Below are positions 7,939 through 17,322 of a stretch of DNA of 64,000 nucleotides, piece after piece. This DNA comes from Brevibacillus laterosporus LMG 15441 (lineage in GTDB: Bacteria; Bacillota; Bacilli; Brevibacillales; Brevibacillaceae), in NCBI RefSeq assembly GCF_000219535.2, contig NZ_CP007806.1:2328501-2392500 (forward strand), given 5' to 3'. Positions within the stretch are counted from its first letter, which is position 1, and each line of letters opens with the position of its first letter. The notes under the pieces are model-generated. The model ran no database searches, was not told the DNA's origin, and saw only the letters and a list, made by a program, of their open reading frames with translations. A program made the translations under genes and the position numbers.

Positions 7939-10900
7939 ATGAATTACAAGTGGCTAAGTATGATGACGGCAAGTGCAGTTTTACTCTCCAATGGTGCATT
8001 ATGGCTACCTACACCTGCCAATGCAGCAACAAACACAGTAAACAAATCCGTATTTTCACTAAGTAAGCAGCCTCCTTTACCTCAGTTCAAAACAGGTGCA
8101 GGGGTACTCGGAGCTGAGGTGACTCCACTGGGAGAAGAGGAGCTCCGTACTGAAACTTTTTCCCAGCTAGAGAAAAAAAGCAAGCGAGCTAAGCGACAAG
8201 CCCTTCAAGCAACTCATGCTGAACAACAAACGTACAGTATGTCGGACTTAAATCGACTTAGCTATGACGAGCTAGTAGAAGTTCTACGTAAGATAGAATG
8301 GAAGAATATCCCTGATTTATTCAAATTTAATTCAGATTCAGTTGAATTCTATTCAGACCGCGATCGGGTCCAGGCCGTTATCAATGCCCTTCAGGACAGT
8401 GGAAGATCCTTTACTGATCAGGATGCACGCGGAATTTCGACATTGGTAGAGGTTTTGCGTTCAGGTTATTATCTGGGCTACTACCATAAAGAGTTAAAAT
8501 ACCTTGATCAGTCAGATTATAAGGAAAAGGTACTACCTGCTGTTAAAACCATCACGGCAAACAAGTATTTTGCATGGGGAAATAATACACAACAGGAAGT
8601 TATCGGTGCTACGGGGAAACTTATCTCAAACACTACGGTAGATGTTGAGATCATAACGAAGATGACTGGACTAGTATCAGACTTTATTGATCATTTTGAT
8701 GAATATGGAAAAGATCGAGAGATGAGCAGTTCCTTTTATTCTGTAATTCAAGGGATTGGATACGTACTCATGTGGCAAGTGCGTGAACCAGAGGATCAAA
8801 AAGCGTTCAATGGTAGTATTGATAATTACTTGGAACAAATGTTCCGCATCGCCCACAAGGATCGGGCATCTAGTGATCTTTCGTGGCTAGTTAGCAACGG
8901 TTTGTATTACACCGGTTCTTTAGGGCATTACCACAATACCCCGGAGAAAGGTAATAAAATTTTGACGGAAGCAATGCATTTGTATCCAAAGTATAGCGAA
9001 TTGTATTTTGTGGCAGCAGAGCAGATTACTTATCACTATAATGAAAAGAATTACTATGGTAACCAAATTGATCTGAAGCAATTAAAAGAAGAAGGAAAAA
9101 AGAAATATTTGCCAAACCGCTATGAATTTGATGGAGGAAAATTTATCTTCCGTACAGGGGATCAGCTAACGGAGGAACAGCTACAGCGACTTTATTGGGC
9201 TGCGAAAGAAGTAAAAGCTCAATTTCACCGTGTCGTAGGTAATGACCAGGAGCTAGAAAAGGGTAATCCTGATGATGTGCTAACTGTGGTCATCTACAAT
9301 AGCCCTGATGAATACAGAATGAACAAATCTTTATACGGTTATGAAACGGAAAATGGTGGAATTTACATTGAAGGGGATGGGACATTCTTTACCTATGACA
9401 GAACCCCAGAGCAAAGCATTTATTCACTGGAGGAATTGTTCCGTCATGAGTTTACCCATTACTTACAAGGTCGATATGTGGTTCCAGGATTGTTCGGTCG
9501 AGGAGAGATGTATCAAAATGGACGCTTGCCTTGGTTTGAAGAAGGTGGGGCAGAATTTTTTGCCGGCGCTACTAGAACAGATGGCATTCATCCACGCAAA
9601 TCTGTTGTAGGTAACATAAGATATGATGATCGATCTAGCCGTATGTCTGTGTCAGATACTCTGCATGCTCAATATGGTTCCTGGAATTTTTATAATTATG
9701 GATTTGCCATGCAGTATCATTTGTTCCAAAACGATTTTTCAATGATGGACCGCATTCATAATGCGATTATGAAAAACGACGTGGCCCAATTTGATCGATA
9801 TATTGAGCAGTTGAGTAGGGACAAGTGGGTAAATGACGCATATCAACAGACGATTGATGAGCTGGTGCAAAATTATGAAGATTGGGATGTGCCACTGGTA
9901 TCGGATGATTATCTAAAGGATGTGGAGCCAAAGCAGAAGGAAGAAATTTATGCGGAAATTTCTGAAGTTACAGGCTTGCGTGACATAGAGACCGCAGAGC
10001 ACGAATCAGAATTTTTCAATACCTTCACCTTACACGGAACCTATATTGGCGACAGATCAGCAGGAGAAGAGCAAGACTGGAAAAAAATGAATCAAGTAAC
10101 AGATGACTTCTTGAAAGAATTAAGTAAAAAGTCTTGGAATGGTTATCGAACCGCAACCGCTTACTTTGTGAATTATAAGATAACGAAGGATGGAAGATTC
10201 TCCTATGATGTAGTGTTCCACGGCAAATTGCCAAAAGGTAGTTATAGCGGGAACCTAGCCCCTGTAGTAGAAATAAATGGTCCGTATACAGGAGTTGTAG
10301 CTGAGTCGGTTTCGTTTAGTAGCAAAGGAACACGCGATAAAGACGGAAAGATTATGTCTTACCAATGGGATTTTGGCGATGGTCAGACAAGCCAAGAAGA
10401 GAATCCAACACACGTGTATGCTGAAGCGGGAACCTACGAGATAAGCTTGCAGGTAACCGATGATGCTAAACAAAAAGTGACCAAAAAGACAACAGTAACC
10501 ATTAGTGAAAAAGCGAATAAACCGTCAGATAACTCTAATGATTCTTTCGAAAATGCCAGCAAGCTAGAAGCATTTGGTAAACAAATAAAGGCTGAGCTGA
10601 ACCAAAAGAAAGAAGAGGATGTATTCTATTTTGATGTGAAAAAAACTGATAACATTGAAGTTTCAGTAGAAGTAAAGAATGGACAAGGAGTGGCGTGGCA
10701 ATTATTCCACGAGGATGATCTGAAAAATTATATTGCCTATCCAAATCAAGGCGAAGGCGATCAGTTAATGGCGACTCTTGAAGCAAAACCAGGACGATAT
10801 TATCTTTATGTGTATTCAATAACAGAGGAGCCCGTTTCCTACAAGTATCAAGTAAGTCTGGCTGGTGGTTCGAAGGATTTTGCAGAAAGTGAGCCTAACA

Positions 10901-11223
10901 ATCGATTCGAAGATGCGAATGGTCCATTGCCGCTAGGTGAACCTGTTAAAGGAATACTAGATGAGGGCGACAATGCAGATGTATACCGTTTTGAACTGAA
11001 AAAAGAAAGTGATTTAGAAATTATTCTGAAGCATACGAAAAAAGAGGGAATTAACTGGTTGCTCTACCATGAGGATGATTTGAAGAACCCCGTTTCGTAT
11101 CCAGTAGAGCTTGACAAGGGAAGAATGAGCGCTACTTATACAGCCGAACCTGGTCTATACTATCTATTTGTCTATAAATATGAAGATGAGGTAATCCCAT
11201 ATACCGTATCGGTAAATAAGTAG
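7939..11223 (+). CDS. Secreted microbial collagenase (peptidase M9) with PKD and two PPC domains
   Basis: 1094 residues. An N-terminal Sec signal (about 1-29, ending 'PANA-A') directs export. The M9N activator region covers roughly 80-280 and the M9 peptidase subdomain roughly 290-700. The gluzincin motif HEFTH is at 503-507; Glu535 in 'FEEGGAEFF' aligns with the third zinc ligand of clostridial ColG (Glu555, same 32-residue offset), and 'GRYVVPGLFGRGEMYQN' is characteristic of M9. One PKD domain (about 775-855, 'YQWDFGDGQTS') and two PPC/CBD-type domains (about 870-975 and 985-1094, each with 'LFHEDDLKN/LYHEDDLKN' style repeats) complete the ColG/ColH-like layout. It should degrade native collagen outside the cell. 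AAGGAG precedes the start. Confidence 0.95.
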   Translation: MNYKWLSMMTASAVLLSNGALWLPTPANAATNTVNKSVFSLSKQPPLPQFKTGAGVLGAEVTPLGEEELRTETFSQLEKKSKRAKRQALQATHAEQQTYSMSDLNRLSYDELVEVLRKIEWKNIPDLFKFNSDSVEFYSDRDRVQAVINALQDSGRSFTDQDARGISTLVEVLRSGYYLGYYHKELKYLDQSDYKEKVLPAVKTITANKYFAWGNNTQQEVIGATGKLISNTTVDVEIITKMTGLVSDFIDHFDEYGKDREMSSSFYSVIQGIGYVLMWQVREPEDQKAFNGSIDNYLEQMFRIAHKDRASSDLSWLVSNGLYYTGSLGHYHNTPEKGNKILTEAMHLYPKYSELYFVAAEQITYHYNEKNYYGNQIDLKQLKEEGKKKYLPNRYEFDGGKFIFRTGDQLTEEQLQRLYWAAKEVKAQFHRVVGNDQELEKGNPDDVLTVVIYNSPDEYRMNKSLYGYETENGGIYIEGDGTFFTYDRTPEQSIYSLEELFRHEFTHYLQGRYVVPGLFGRGEMYQNGRLPWFEEGGAEFFAGATRTDGIHPRKSVVGNIRYDDRSSRMSVSDTLHAQYGSWNFYNYGFAMQYHLFQNDFSMMDRIHNAIMKNDVAQFDRYIEQLSRDKWVNDAYQQTIDELVQNYEDWDVPLVSDDYLKDVEPKQKEEIYAEISEVTGLRDIETAEHESEFFNTFTLHGTYIGDRSAGEEQDWKKMNQVTDDFLKELSKKSWNGYRTATAYFVNYKITKDGRFSYDVVFHGKLPKGSYSGNLAPVVEINGPYTGVVAESVSFSSKGTRDKDGKIMSYQWDFGDGQTSQEENPTHVYAEAGTYEISLQVTDDAKQKVTKKTTVTISEKANKPSDNSNDSFENASKLEAFGKQIKAELNQKKEEDVFYFDVKKTDNIEVSVEVKNGQGVAWQLFHEDDLKNYIAYPNQGEGDQLMATLEAKPGRYYLYVYSITEEPVSYKYQVSLAGGSKDFAESEPNNRFEDANGPLPLGEPVKGILDEGDNADVYRFELKKESDLEIILKHTKKEGINWLLYHEDDLKNPVSYPVELDKGRMSATYTAEPGLYYLFVYKYEDEVIPYTVSVNK

Positions 11224-11265
11224 GATTATAAAGCAGTAAGAAGCAATTATATTTATAATTATGCA

Positions 11266-11329
11266 CCCCTTACAGTAAGCATTGATATCCTTTCTATGGA
11301 TATCGAACAGTGTGGCTGTAAGGGGTTTT
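11266..11329 (+). terminator. Terminator after the collagenase gene
   Basis: Outer stem CCCCTTACAG / CTGTAAGGGG with an inner perfect stem GATATCC / GGATATC, followed by TTTTC. Confidence 0.75.
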
Positions 11330-11362
11330 CATGTTTATCTAGCAGTGAGGAGACTTTACATC

Positions 11363-11386
11363 ATGAAATTCGATCCATATAATTGA
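11363..11386 (+). CDS. Possible 7-codon upstream ORF before the UvrA-like gene
   Basis: Short frame MKFDPYN preceded by GAGGAG at 11347-11352, 10 nt before the ATG. Its stop overlaps the 5' arm of a TTGAGT/ACTCAA inverted repeat (11383-11388 and 11406-11411) that ends 14 nt before the UvrA-like start codon. The arrangement resembles a translated leader, but the peptide matches no leader known to me and could be chance. Confidence 0.25.
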   Translation: MKFDPYN

Positions 11387-11424
11387 GTGTGTCAACTATT
11401 AACTAACTCAAGTGTGGTGATCAC

Positions 11425-13911
11425 ATGAACAGCAAACGGGATTGGATTGAAATTCGGGGAGCCAGACAAAATAATTTAAAGAATATTAGCGTCAAATTTC
11501 CAAGAAATAAGTTATCAGTGGTAACAGGTGTATCTGGATCAGGTAAATCTACCTTACTGTTTGATATTTTGTGTCAGGAGGGAGAGCGAAAGTTTATTGG
11601 TGCAACTGGTAGAGTACCGGATCATGTACAGAGACCTGATTATGACGAAATTTATGGATTATCTCCCATTATTAGTGTGAGTCAGCAGCAATTTAATAAA
11701 AATCCCCGGTCAACGGTCGGAACCTACAGTGAAATTTATACATACCTCCGGCTTCTGTATACGGCAATAGGAGAGAGGGCATGTCCGCATTGTGCCAAAA
11801 CAATAGAATATTCAATTTTGCGCTCGTCTCCCGTTCATACAATTAAAAACGGTCATGAGGTCTTGGAGGTGTATGCTTGTCCTTTTTGTCGTAGGCCTGT
11901 AGAAAATATTACAATGGCCCACTTTTCTTTTAACACCGTAGCAGGGGCTTGTTCAAAATGCTTCGGCTTAGGGAAAATCGTCGAACCAAATTTTGAAACG
12001 ATTCTTGATGCTTCTCTTTCTATTAAAGAAGGCGGGATTAAGGTTTGGAAGAAAGGCTTTGTTTGGCATTTCGGTCCTTTGCTTGTCCGGGCGGCCAATT
12101 ACTATGGGATTCCTTTTCGAGAGGAGGATTTACATACTCCGATCGGTGAGCTTGATGAGATCATGAAAACATTGCTTTTCTATGGTACGGAGGATGAGCG
12201 AATCAGAGTCTTGAAACCAGATAAACCAGCACCTAAAGATATGAAAGAAGGAAAATATGAGGGTGCTGTTAATAGTCTGATGAGGCGTTATTTTGAAGAA
12301 TCACAGCAAGATGAAAGCGTTGAAAGAGAAGAGTACATGCCGTTCCTACAACATGTAGTCTGCCCCGAATGCCAAGGGACTCGATTGAAGAAGGCTAGCC
12401 TAGAAGTAAAAGTGAACAACACACCTATCCACCAGCTCTTTTCAAAATCAATCGAAACGCTGAACGAATGGATTGATGCTTTGAAAAATCATTTGTCTAT
12501 CTCCAATTATGAAGCCGTTCATCCTATTTTGGCAGATCTGAAGGAGAGAGTCGAGAGTCTTTGTAAAGTTGGATTAGGATATTTATCTCTCGATCGAACT
12601 TTTACGACGCTATCAGGTGGTGAGACACAGAGATTACGACTGTCAGCTTTGTTAAACTCTAATTTAACTGGCATGGTTTGCGTGCTGGACGAGCCGACTA
12701 CAGGACTACATCCGCAAGATACCGATAAATTGATCACCTCCTTGCAATTACTGCGTGATCTTGGCAATACAGTGATTGTGATTGAGCATGATTTAGAGCT
12801 CGTCAAGCACGCAGATTACGTTGTAGATATCGGTCCTGAGGCGGGAAGTGAAGGCGGTTTTCTAGTTGTACAAGGAACACCTGATGAGTTACAAAATACA
12901 GGAAACTCCGTAACAGGCAAATGTTTGAGACAGAATAGAGAAGCGATCAGGCAAACAACGCGGAGATGTCAGGCTGGCTTACCAATCAAACAAGCGAATA
13001 GCCATAATTTAAAGAATGTGGACGTGCATATCCCATTACATGTGATGACGGCTATTGTCGGTGTTTCAGGCTCTGGAAAGTCAACGTTACTCTTTGATGA
13101 GCTGCTAAAGAAGTGGGATCGTAACATGGAAGAAAGAGAAAAAATCAATCGAATAGTAGTAGTCGATCAATCCTCAATGGGCAGAATCGAACGTTCTAAT
13201 GCGGCTACCTATACCAAGGTGTTCGATGATATTCGTCAGGCTTATAAAGAAACAGCACACCAACAGGGTATAAAAATGACAGCATCTGATTTTTCCTTTA
13301 ATGTGGCAGGAGGTAGATGCGAGCACTGTAAAGGCACAGGAAAAATAAAGCTACAGATGCATTTTATGTCCCCACGCTATCTGGTTTGTCCTACTTGTGA
13401 GGGAAAGCGTTATAATGAAAAAGTACTGCAAGTAAAAATAGATGGATATAACATTGCTGATGTATTAGAGATGACTGTCAAGCAAGCACTAGCTTTATTT
13501 TCGGAGATGGATAAAATCAAACAAAAGCTTGTCTACTTAGATAAAATTGGCTTAGGATATATAAAATTGGGTCAACCAGCGAATACCTTGTCTGGTGGAG
13601 AGGCACAAAGAATCAAATTGGCTTCGGAGCTAGCTACTGCTGCTGGACGAAACACACTGTATATTTTAGACGAACCTTCAGTGGGATTACATGAAAGAGA
13701 TACGGATAAACTCATTCAGGTTCTCCATGAATTGGTTGATAGAGGAAACAGTGTTGTTGTCATCGAACATCATTTGAGCTTGATCCGTCAGGCTGATTGG
13801 ATTATCGAGATGGGGCCAGGCGGTGGGGAAGACGGGGGGCGTGTAATCGCCCAAGGAACTCCTCAACAACTGAAGGCCAATCCGAATTCTGTTATCAAAC
13901 CATATTTATAG
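11425..13911 (+). CDS. UvrA-like ABC ATPase (short UvrA paralogue)
   Basis: 828 residues, against about 940-960 for housekeeping UvrA. Two ABC modules are visible: Walker A GVSGSGKS at 35-42 and again at 546-553, signature motifs 'LSGGETQR' and 'LSGGEAQR', and Walker B 'LDEPTTGLHPQD' and 'LDEPSVGLHERD'. Zinc-finger pairs (CPHC, CPFC, CSKC, CPEC; CEHC, CPTC) remain. The shorter length indicates reduced UvrB-binding/insertion segments, as in class II UvrA and DrrC-type proteins known from antibiotic producers. A MarR gene starts 22 bp later and a GNAT gene follows, so a resistance or stress role is more likely than general excision repair. Start ATG has GTGGTGA upstream. Confidence 0.88.
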   Translation: MNSKRDWIEIRGARQNNLKNISVKFPRNKLSVVTGVSGSGKSTLLFDILCQEGERKFIGATGRVPDHVQRPDYDEIYGLSPIISVSQQQFNKNPRSTVGTYSEIYTYLRLLYTAIGERACPHCAKTIEYSILRSSPVHTIKNGHEVLEVYACPFCRRPVENITMAHFSFNTVAGACSKCFGLGKIVEPNFETILDASLSIKEGGIKVWKKGFVWHFGPLLVRAANYYGIPFREEDLHTPIGELDEIMKTLLFYGTEDERIRVLKPDKPAPKDMKEGKYEGAVNSLMRRYFEESQQDESVEREEYMPFLQHVVCPECQGTRLKKASLEVKVNNTPIHQLFSKSIETLNEWIDALKNHLSISNYEAVHPILADLKERVESLCKVGLGYLSLDRTFTTLSGGETQRLRLSALLNSNLTGMVCVLDEPTTGLHPQDTDKLITSLQLLRDLGNTVIVIEHDLELVKHADYVVDIGPEAGSEGGFLVVQGTPDELQNTGNSVTGKCLRQNREAIRQTTRRCQAGLPIKQANSHNLKNVDVHIPLHVMTAIVGVSGSGKSTLLFDELLKKWDRNMEEREKINRIVVVDQSSMGRIERSNAATYTKVFDDIRQAYKETAHQQGIKMTASDFSFNVAGGRCEHCKGTGKIKLQMHFMSPRYLVCPTCEGKRYNEKVLQVKIDGYNIADVLEMTVKQALALFSEMDKIKQKLVYLDKIGLGYIKLGQPANTLSGGEAQRIKLASELATAAGRNTLYILDEPSVGLHERDTDKLIQVLHELVDRGNSVVVIEHHLSLIRQADWIIEMGPGGGEDGGRVIAQGTPQQLKANPNSVIKPYL

Positions 13912-13933
13912 AGCTTTGAAGGAAGGTGCCTTT

Positions 13934-14359
13934 TTGACAAAATCATTGGAAGACAGCTTTATTCCGTTTCAATGTGAAATAGTAAGCCGTCATAATAAAT
14001 TTAATATCGAGGGAATTACGTCTGCTCAGTACAATGTTTTAGAGCTTGTCCAAACACAAGGTCCAAAAACAACAAATGAACTGGCAAGTGCACTAGGGAT
14101 AACGGTATCAGGTATCTCAAAATTAACCAAAAAACTTTTGCAGAAAGGATTGATTGAACAACAACGCAGTCAAGCAGATAGGCGGTATTACCATATTGTC
14201 TTGACAGAAGCGGGAGTGGATTTTCTCAGGAAAGCAGAAAACTCACGCAAGGAGATCCTTCAATTAATCGGAAAAGCACTTTCAAAAGAAGAAATCGAAG
14301 CCTTTAGCCGAATTTGTTCCAAGTTGCATACATATTTGACTGATCATAAAGCAAAGTAG
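13934..14359 (+). CDS. MarR family transcriptional regulator
   Basis: About 141 residues. The winged helix is clear: 'ITSAQYNVLELVQTQGPKTTNELASALGITVSGISKLTKKLLQKGLIE' with the wing 'QADRRYYHIVLTEAG'. Such dimeric repressors usually respond to small aromatic or toxic compounds and control neighbouring genes. GGAAGGTG at 13921-13928 sets the TTG at 13934 as the start, rather than the more upstream in-frame TTG at 13916. It lies between the UvrA-like gene and the GNAT gene with tiny spacers, so it probably autoregulates the three-gene unit. Confidence 0.88.
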   Translation: MTKSLEDSFIPFQCEIVSRHNKFNIEGITSAQYNVLELVQTQGPKTTNELASALGITVSGISKLTKKLLQKGLIEQQRSQADRRYYHIVLTEAGVDFLRKAENSRKEILQLIGKALSKEEIEAFSRICSKLHTYLTDHKAK

Positions 14360-14371
14360 GTGACTGACCCT

Positions 14372-15241
14372 ATGAATGGGCTAGAAAATGTAATATCCCC
14401 GATAACAAAATTTGAAGAGTCTGATATTCCAGGATTAGTAGAGCTCTCGTCTTCGGTAGGTTGGGATTATGACCAAAATGAAATCAACACCATTATGTTA
14501 TCTGGCAACGTTTATGGACATAAAAACAAAGACGGGAGAATTGTCTCAAGTGCAGCCATTATTCCATACGGCGTGAAACTAGCCTCTATTGGCATGGTTA
14601 TTGTAAGTCAGGAATATCGAGGACTGGGCTTAGGAAGAAAAGCTACACAAAAATGCTTAGAATCGATTCCTGATCATATGCCAGCTATGCTTATTGCCAC
14701 AGAGGATGGGAAACCCATGTATGAAAAGATGGGCTTTCATTCTACAGACTGTGTTCATAAATATCTTTGCTCAACCTATCGTTTTACCCCTTCAAGTAGG
14801 AATATAGTAGCTCATATACAGCCGATGCATATAGAAGATTTCCCACAGGTCATAAAAATAGATAAAGATGCCTTTGGTGTAGAGAGAGGAGCTTTTCTTC
14901 GCCATAGATATAATCAGGCAAAAGAGGCAGTGGTTGTGAAAAGTCCTGACGGTCAGGTAGTAGGCTATGGTTTATCTATACTTGGGCCCATTAATCTCAT
15001 AGTAGGCCCTATCGTCGCTCCGAATGCTGATATAGCATTCGCAATAGTGAATCAATTAGCTAAGCAACATTCAGGTAAGGTAAGAATTGACGTACCCTCA
15101 GACAATGAGCGGTTTATGTCTTATCTTGAAGCATGCGGGTTTGTAAAGGCGAATCAGCCACCTATCATGATTACAAAAGCAAATCATTTACCTGCTCGTA
15201 ACAAAACATTATTCGGAATTGCAGCGCAGATATTTGGATGA
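14372..15241 (+). CDS. GNAT family N-acetyltransferase with C-terminal Acetyltransf_18-like domain
   Basis: About 289 residues. The N-terminal GNAT domain has the acetyl-CoA binding A motif 'SQEYRGLGLGRKATQKCL' and the B motif 'GKPMYEKMGFHSTD'. The second half repeats a degenerate GNAT-like fold, as in YitH/Acetyltransf_18 proteins. ATG 14372 with AGGTGA at 14358-14363 is preferred to GTG 14360. It directly follows the MarR gene and ends near a strong hairpin terminator. Substrate unknown; the neighbourhood suggests modification of a toxic small molecule, which is inference. Confidence 0.82.
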   Translation: MNGLENVISPITKFEESDIPGLVELSSSVGWDYDQNEINTIMLSGNVYGHKNKDGRIVSSAAIIPYGVKLASIGMVIVSQEYRGLGLGRKATQKCLESIPDHMPAMLIATEDGKPMYEKMGFHSTDCVHKYLCSTYRFTPSSRNIVAHIQPMHIEDFPQVIKIDKDAFGVERGAFLRHRYNQAKEAVVVKSPDGQVVGYGLSILGPINLIVGPIVAPNADIAFAIVNQLAKQHSGKVRIDVPSDNERFMSYLEACGFVKANQPPIMITKANHLPARNKTLFGIAAQIFG

Positions 15242-15295
15242 AGCATTCCAATCTGAATGAAGCACCCGTTTGTTGCAATAGCAGGTAAACACATA

Positions 15296-15330
15296 AGACC
15301 CTGACATTCTCCTGTCAGGGTCTACTTAAT
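15296..15330 (+). terminator. Strong hairpin terminator after the GNAT gene
   Basis: Perfect 11-bp stem AGACCCTGACA / TGTCAGGGTCT, hexanucleotide loop, followed by a weak T-rich tail (ACTTAATTCT). Confidence 0.6.
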
Positions 15331-15358
15331 TCTGCAATGAAAAAGCAGTTACTCGCAA

Positions 15359-15532
15359 ATGAAAGACTATCAGATTTTGTCCCCGGATCTTCAAGTTCAA
15401 ATGACAGCTTACGGAGCTGATTTGAAGGTTATGGCTAACGTTTCAAAGCAGGATTTCACTCACAAAGGTAAACTCATAAAAGCCGGTTCGCTAATCATAA
15501 TAGCTGGGGATAAGCAGATCGTGTTTCAGTAG
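15359..15532 (+). pseudogene. 57-codon orphan frame, probable C-terminal relic of a larger protein
   Basis: Open frame with good-looking protein sequence (for example 'TAYGADLKVMANVSKQDF' and 'KAGSLIIIAGDKQIVFQ') that resembles the beta-sandwich tail of a large extracellular enzyme, but no ribosome binding site precedes its ATG and an in-frame stop lies only 18 nt upstream. I cannot name the parent family. It may be what remains after deletion, or a chance frame. The surrounding bases up to 15640 hold only a TATAAT at 15585-15590 that may serve the next gene. Confidence 0.3.
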
Positions 15533-15656
15533 ATAAAAGTGTAAGAAGATATACAATTTCAATTCTAATGGGAGGATAAAGCGTTATAATAGGAAAAAGA
15601 GAGAGTACTAACTGACAATCTCATTTCGCTATTAAAATCGTGAGGTGACCGCATCC

Positions 15657-16142
15657 ATGTTTCAAGCAGAGGGATATACAGGCAATAAACAAGAGAACTA
15701 TGAGCTTCTTATAAAACAGCTAGATGCATTAGTAGATGGGGAACCCAATGTGCTCGCTAATCTGAGTAATGCAACTGCTTTATTAAATCAATTTTTGACG
15801 GAAGTAAACTGGGTAGGGTTCTACCTATATGACAAGGAGCAAGATTCACTAACTCTTGGTCCATTCCAAGGACTGCCGGCTTGCACACGTATTCCAACAG
15901 GGAGGGGTGTGTGTGGAGCAGCAGTTTCGAAACGATGCACGATGAGAGTAGCAGATGTCCATGCTTTTCCTGGCCATATTGCTTGCGATGCGGCATCTCG
16001 CTCTGAAATTGTTATTCCTATTTTTAAAGGGGAAGAAATCTTTGGGGTACTCGATATCGATAGCCCGATTACAGATCGTTTTGACGAAATAGACGAGAAG
16101 TATTTAGAAGAATTTGTCCTACGTGTAGCAAAGTGTGTGTAG
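15657..16142 (+). CDS. GAF-domain free methionine-(R)-sulfoxide reductase (fRMsr, YtsP-like)
   Basis: 161 residues, one GAF domain. It reduces free Met-(R)-sulfoxide using thioredoxin. The three conserved cysteines are visible in 'GLPACTRI', 'GRGVCGAA' and 'HIACDAAS', in the order and context of E. coli MsrC (Cys84, 94, 118), together with 'WVGFYLY', 'LGPFQG' and 'FGVLDIDSP'. GAGGTGA at 15643-15649 sets the ATG at 15657; the upstream GTG lies inside that box. A terminator follows. Confidence 0.93.
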   Translation: MFQAEGYTGNKQENYELLIKQLDALVDGEPNVLANLSNATALLNQFLTEVNWVGFYLYDKEQDSLTLGPFQGLPACTRIPTGRGVCGAAVSKRCTMRVADVHAFPGHIACDAASRSEIVIPIFKGEEIFGVLDIDSPITDRFDEIDEKYLEEFVLRVAKCV

Positions 16143-16186
16143 AATAGAACAAAACAGAATTGATAGCAGAATAGAAATGACTAACA

Positions 16187-16225
16187 ACCAGGCGTCTCAC
16201 GAATAAGGGCGCTTGGTTTCTTTTT
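16187..16225 (+). terminator. Terminator after fRMsr
   Basis: Stem ACCAGGCG / CGCTTGGT (one G-U pair) followed by TTCTTTTT. Confidence 0.7.
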
Positions 16226-16249
16226 GCTACATAACAATTAGTGGGTATT

Positions 16250-16582
16250 ATGACCTTTCATTATTTATGCAGAGGTGTAGTGGGTCTGGTTGCAGTGCCA
16301 GTACTTGCTGTCTTCTCTTTAGGAATGTACATTTGCTGCTTTGTCTCAGTGATTGGCGGAGTGCTGTATATAGCGGGGATTGACATACATATAAGCCTTT
16401 GGAAGTTTGGTCAGGTATCACAGCTATCTAGTTTTTTTATTGCAGTAATGTTTGGTGGGATTTTATTACTACTAGCTGTTGGAAGCTGGGGCTGTTTCAA
16501 GTATCTTGTCACTATGTTAAGAAAGGCTGAAATATACCGAATGGTTCATGTTGTAAGAAAAAAGAACCTGTATAATGAATAA
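16250..16582 (+). CDS. Small membrane protein of unknown function
   Basis: About 110 residues with two long hydrophobic segments (about 7-43 and 58-85) separated by 'DIHISLWKFGQ', and a basic cytoplasmic-looking tail 'VRKKNLYNE'. No family recognised. The more upstream GTG (16241) is possible, but neither start has a strong ribosome binding site, so the call rests on length, codon use and composition. The 90 bp after it are AT-rich with no hairpin of note. Confidence 0.55.
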   Translation: MTFHYLCRGVVGLVAVPVLAVFSLGMYICCFVSVIGGVLYIAGIDIHISLWKFGQVSQLSSFFIAVMFGGILLLLAVGSWGCFKYLVTMLRKAEIYRMVHVVRKKNLYNE

Positions 16583-16696
16583 CAGGAAATCTGAATTCAT
16601 TTTTATGCTGATCGTATCATTTTTTTCTCCAACCTGTTTGGGAATCTCTTCTTTTTTACTAGTATATATTGATCACTTTTGAGGAGGAAACGAGGA

Positions 16697-17251
16697 ATGA
16701 TTAATCTAGGGACATTTCAAGTTGCATCTGGGGCATTAGTGGTATCAGATCCTTGTTATAATTATGAACAAGGCATTTCAGGAGTTGTAGAGGAAGCAGT
16801 AGTCGGTACGTGGATTGGCGTCATTGATCGAATAGACACAGGAGATTGGGGAGAGCGATGTGCCTTAGTATGTGCTTATCACGAGTCAATTGACCTTGAA
16901 CAGGTGACGAATTGGGAAGTATGTGACTTTATTGTAGGAGTAGACAGTGGTCAAGCGGGAATCTTTGAGCGTCAAATCTATCGAGTGGATGAGTCTGTAA
17001 TTGGAGAAACGAAATTCATGCCTGAGCAAAGATGGTATTCTTCCTGCTGCGACCAGACATTGAGTGAACTCCAAGCTGGAGTGATTAATGGTGGTGTCGT
17101 ATCTAGCTCAGGATTTGGTGACGGTGGCTATGAGGCATTTATCGCGAAAAATGCTGAAGGAAAAATAATAGCGGTACAGATCGTATTTATTACTGAAGAG
17201 GATTTACTTGAAGAGGAGGAAGATGAGGAAGACGAGGAAGACGAGAAGTAG
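16697..17251 (+). CDS. DUF4241-like protein with acidic tail
   Basis: About 184 residues. Segments such as 'SGALVVSDPCYNY', 'FIVGVDSGQAGIF', 'WYSSCCDQTL' and 'GVVSSSGFGDGGYEAFI' match what I know of DUF4241-type proteins, which are common in spore-formers and have no defined function. The C-terminus is a low-complexity acidic run (EEEEDEEDEEDEK), which may bind metal or keep the protein soluble. GAGGAGG at 16681-16687 favours the ATG at 16697 over the earlier frame start. No signal peptide. A terminator follows closely. Confidence 0.7.
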   Translation: MINLGTFQVASGALVVSDPCYNYEQGISGVVEEAVVGTWIGVIDRIDTGDWGERCALVCAYHESIDLEQVTNWEVCDFIVGVDSGQAGIFERQIYRVDESVIGETKFMPEQRWYSSCCDQTLSELQAGVINGGVVSSSGFGDGGYEAFIAKNAEGKIIAVQIVFITEEDLLEEEEDEEDEEDEK

Positions 17252-17261
17252 CCTGACATCC

Positions 17262-17288
17262 AAAGGGACCTGGACGGTTCCTTTTTTT
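17262..17288 (+). terminator. Terminator after the DUF4241-like gene
   Basis: Stem AAAGGGACC / GGTTCCTTT with a TGGAC loop, then a run of seven Ts. Confidence 0.8.
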
Positions 17289-17322
17289 GGTGGTAGGGAT
17301 ACGTCCATGAAGGGAGAAGCCC

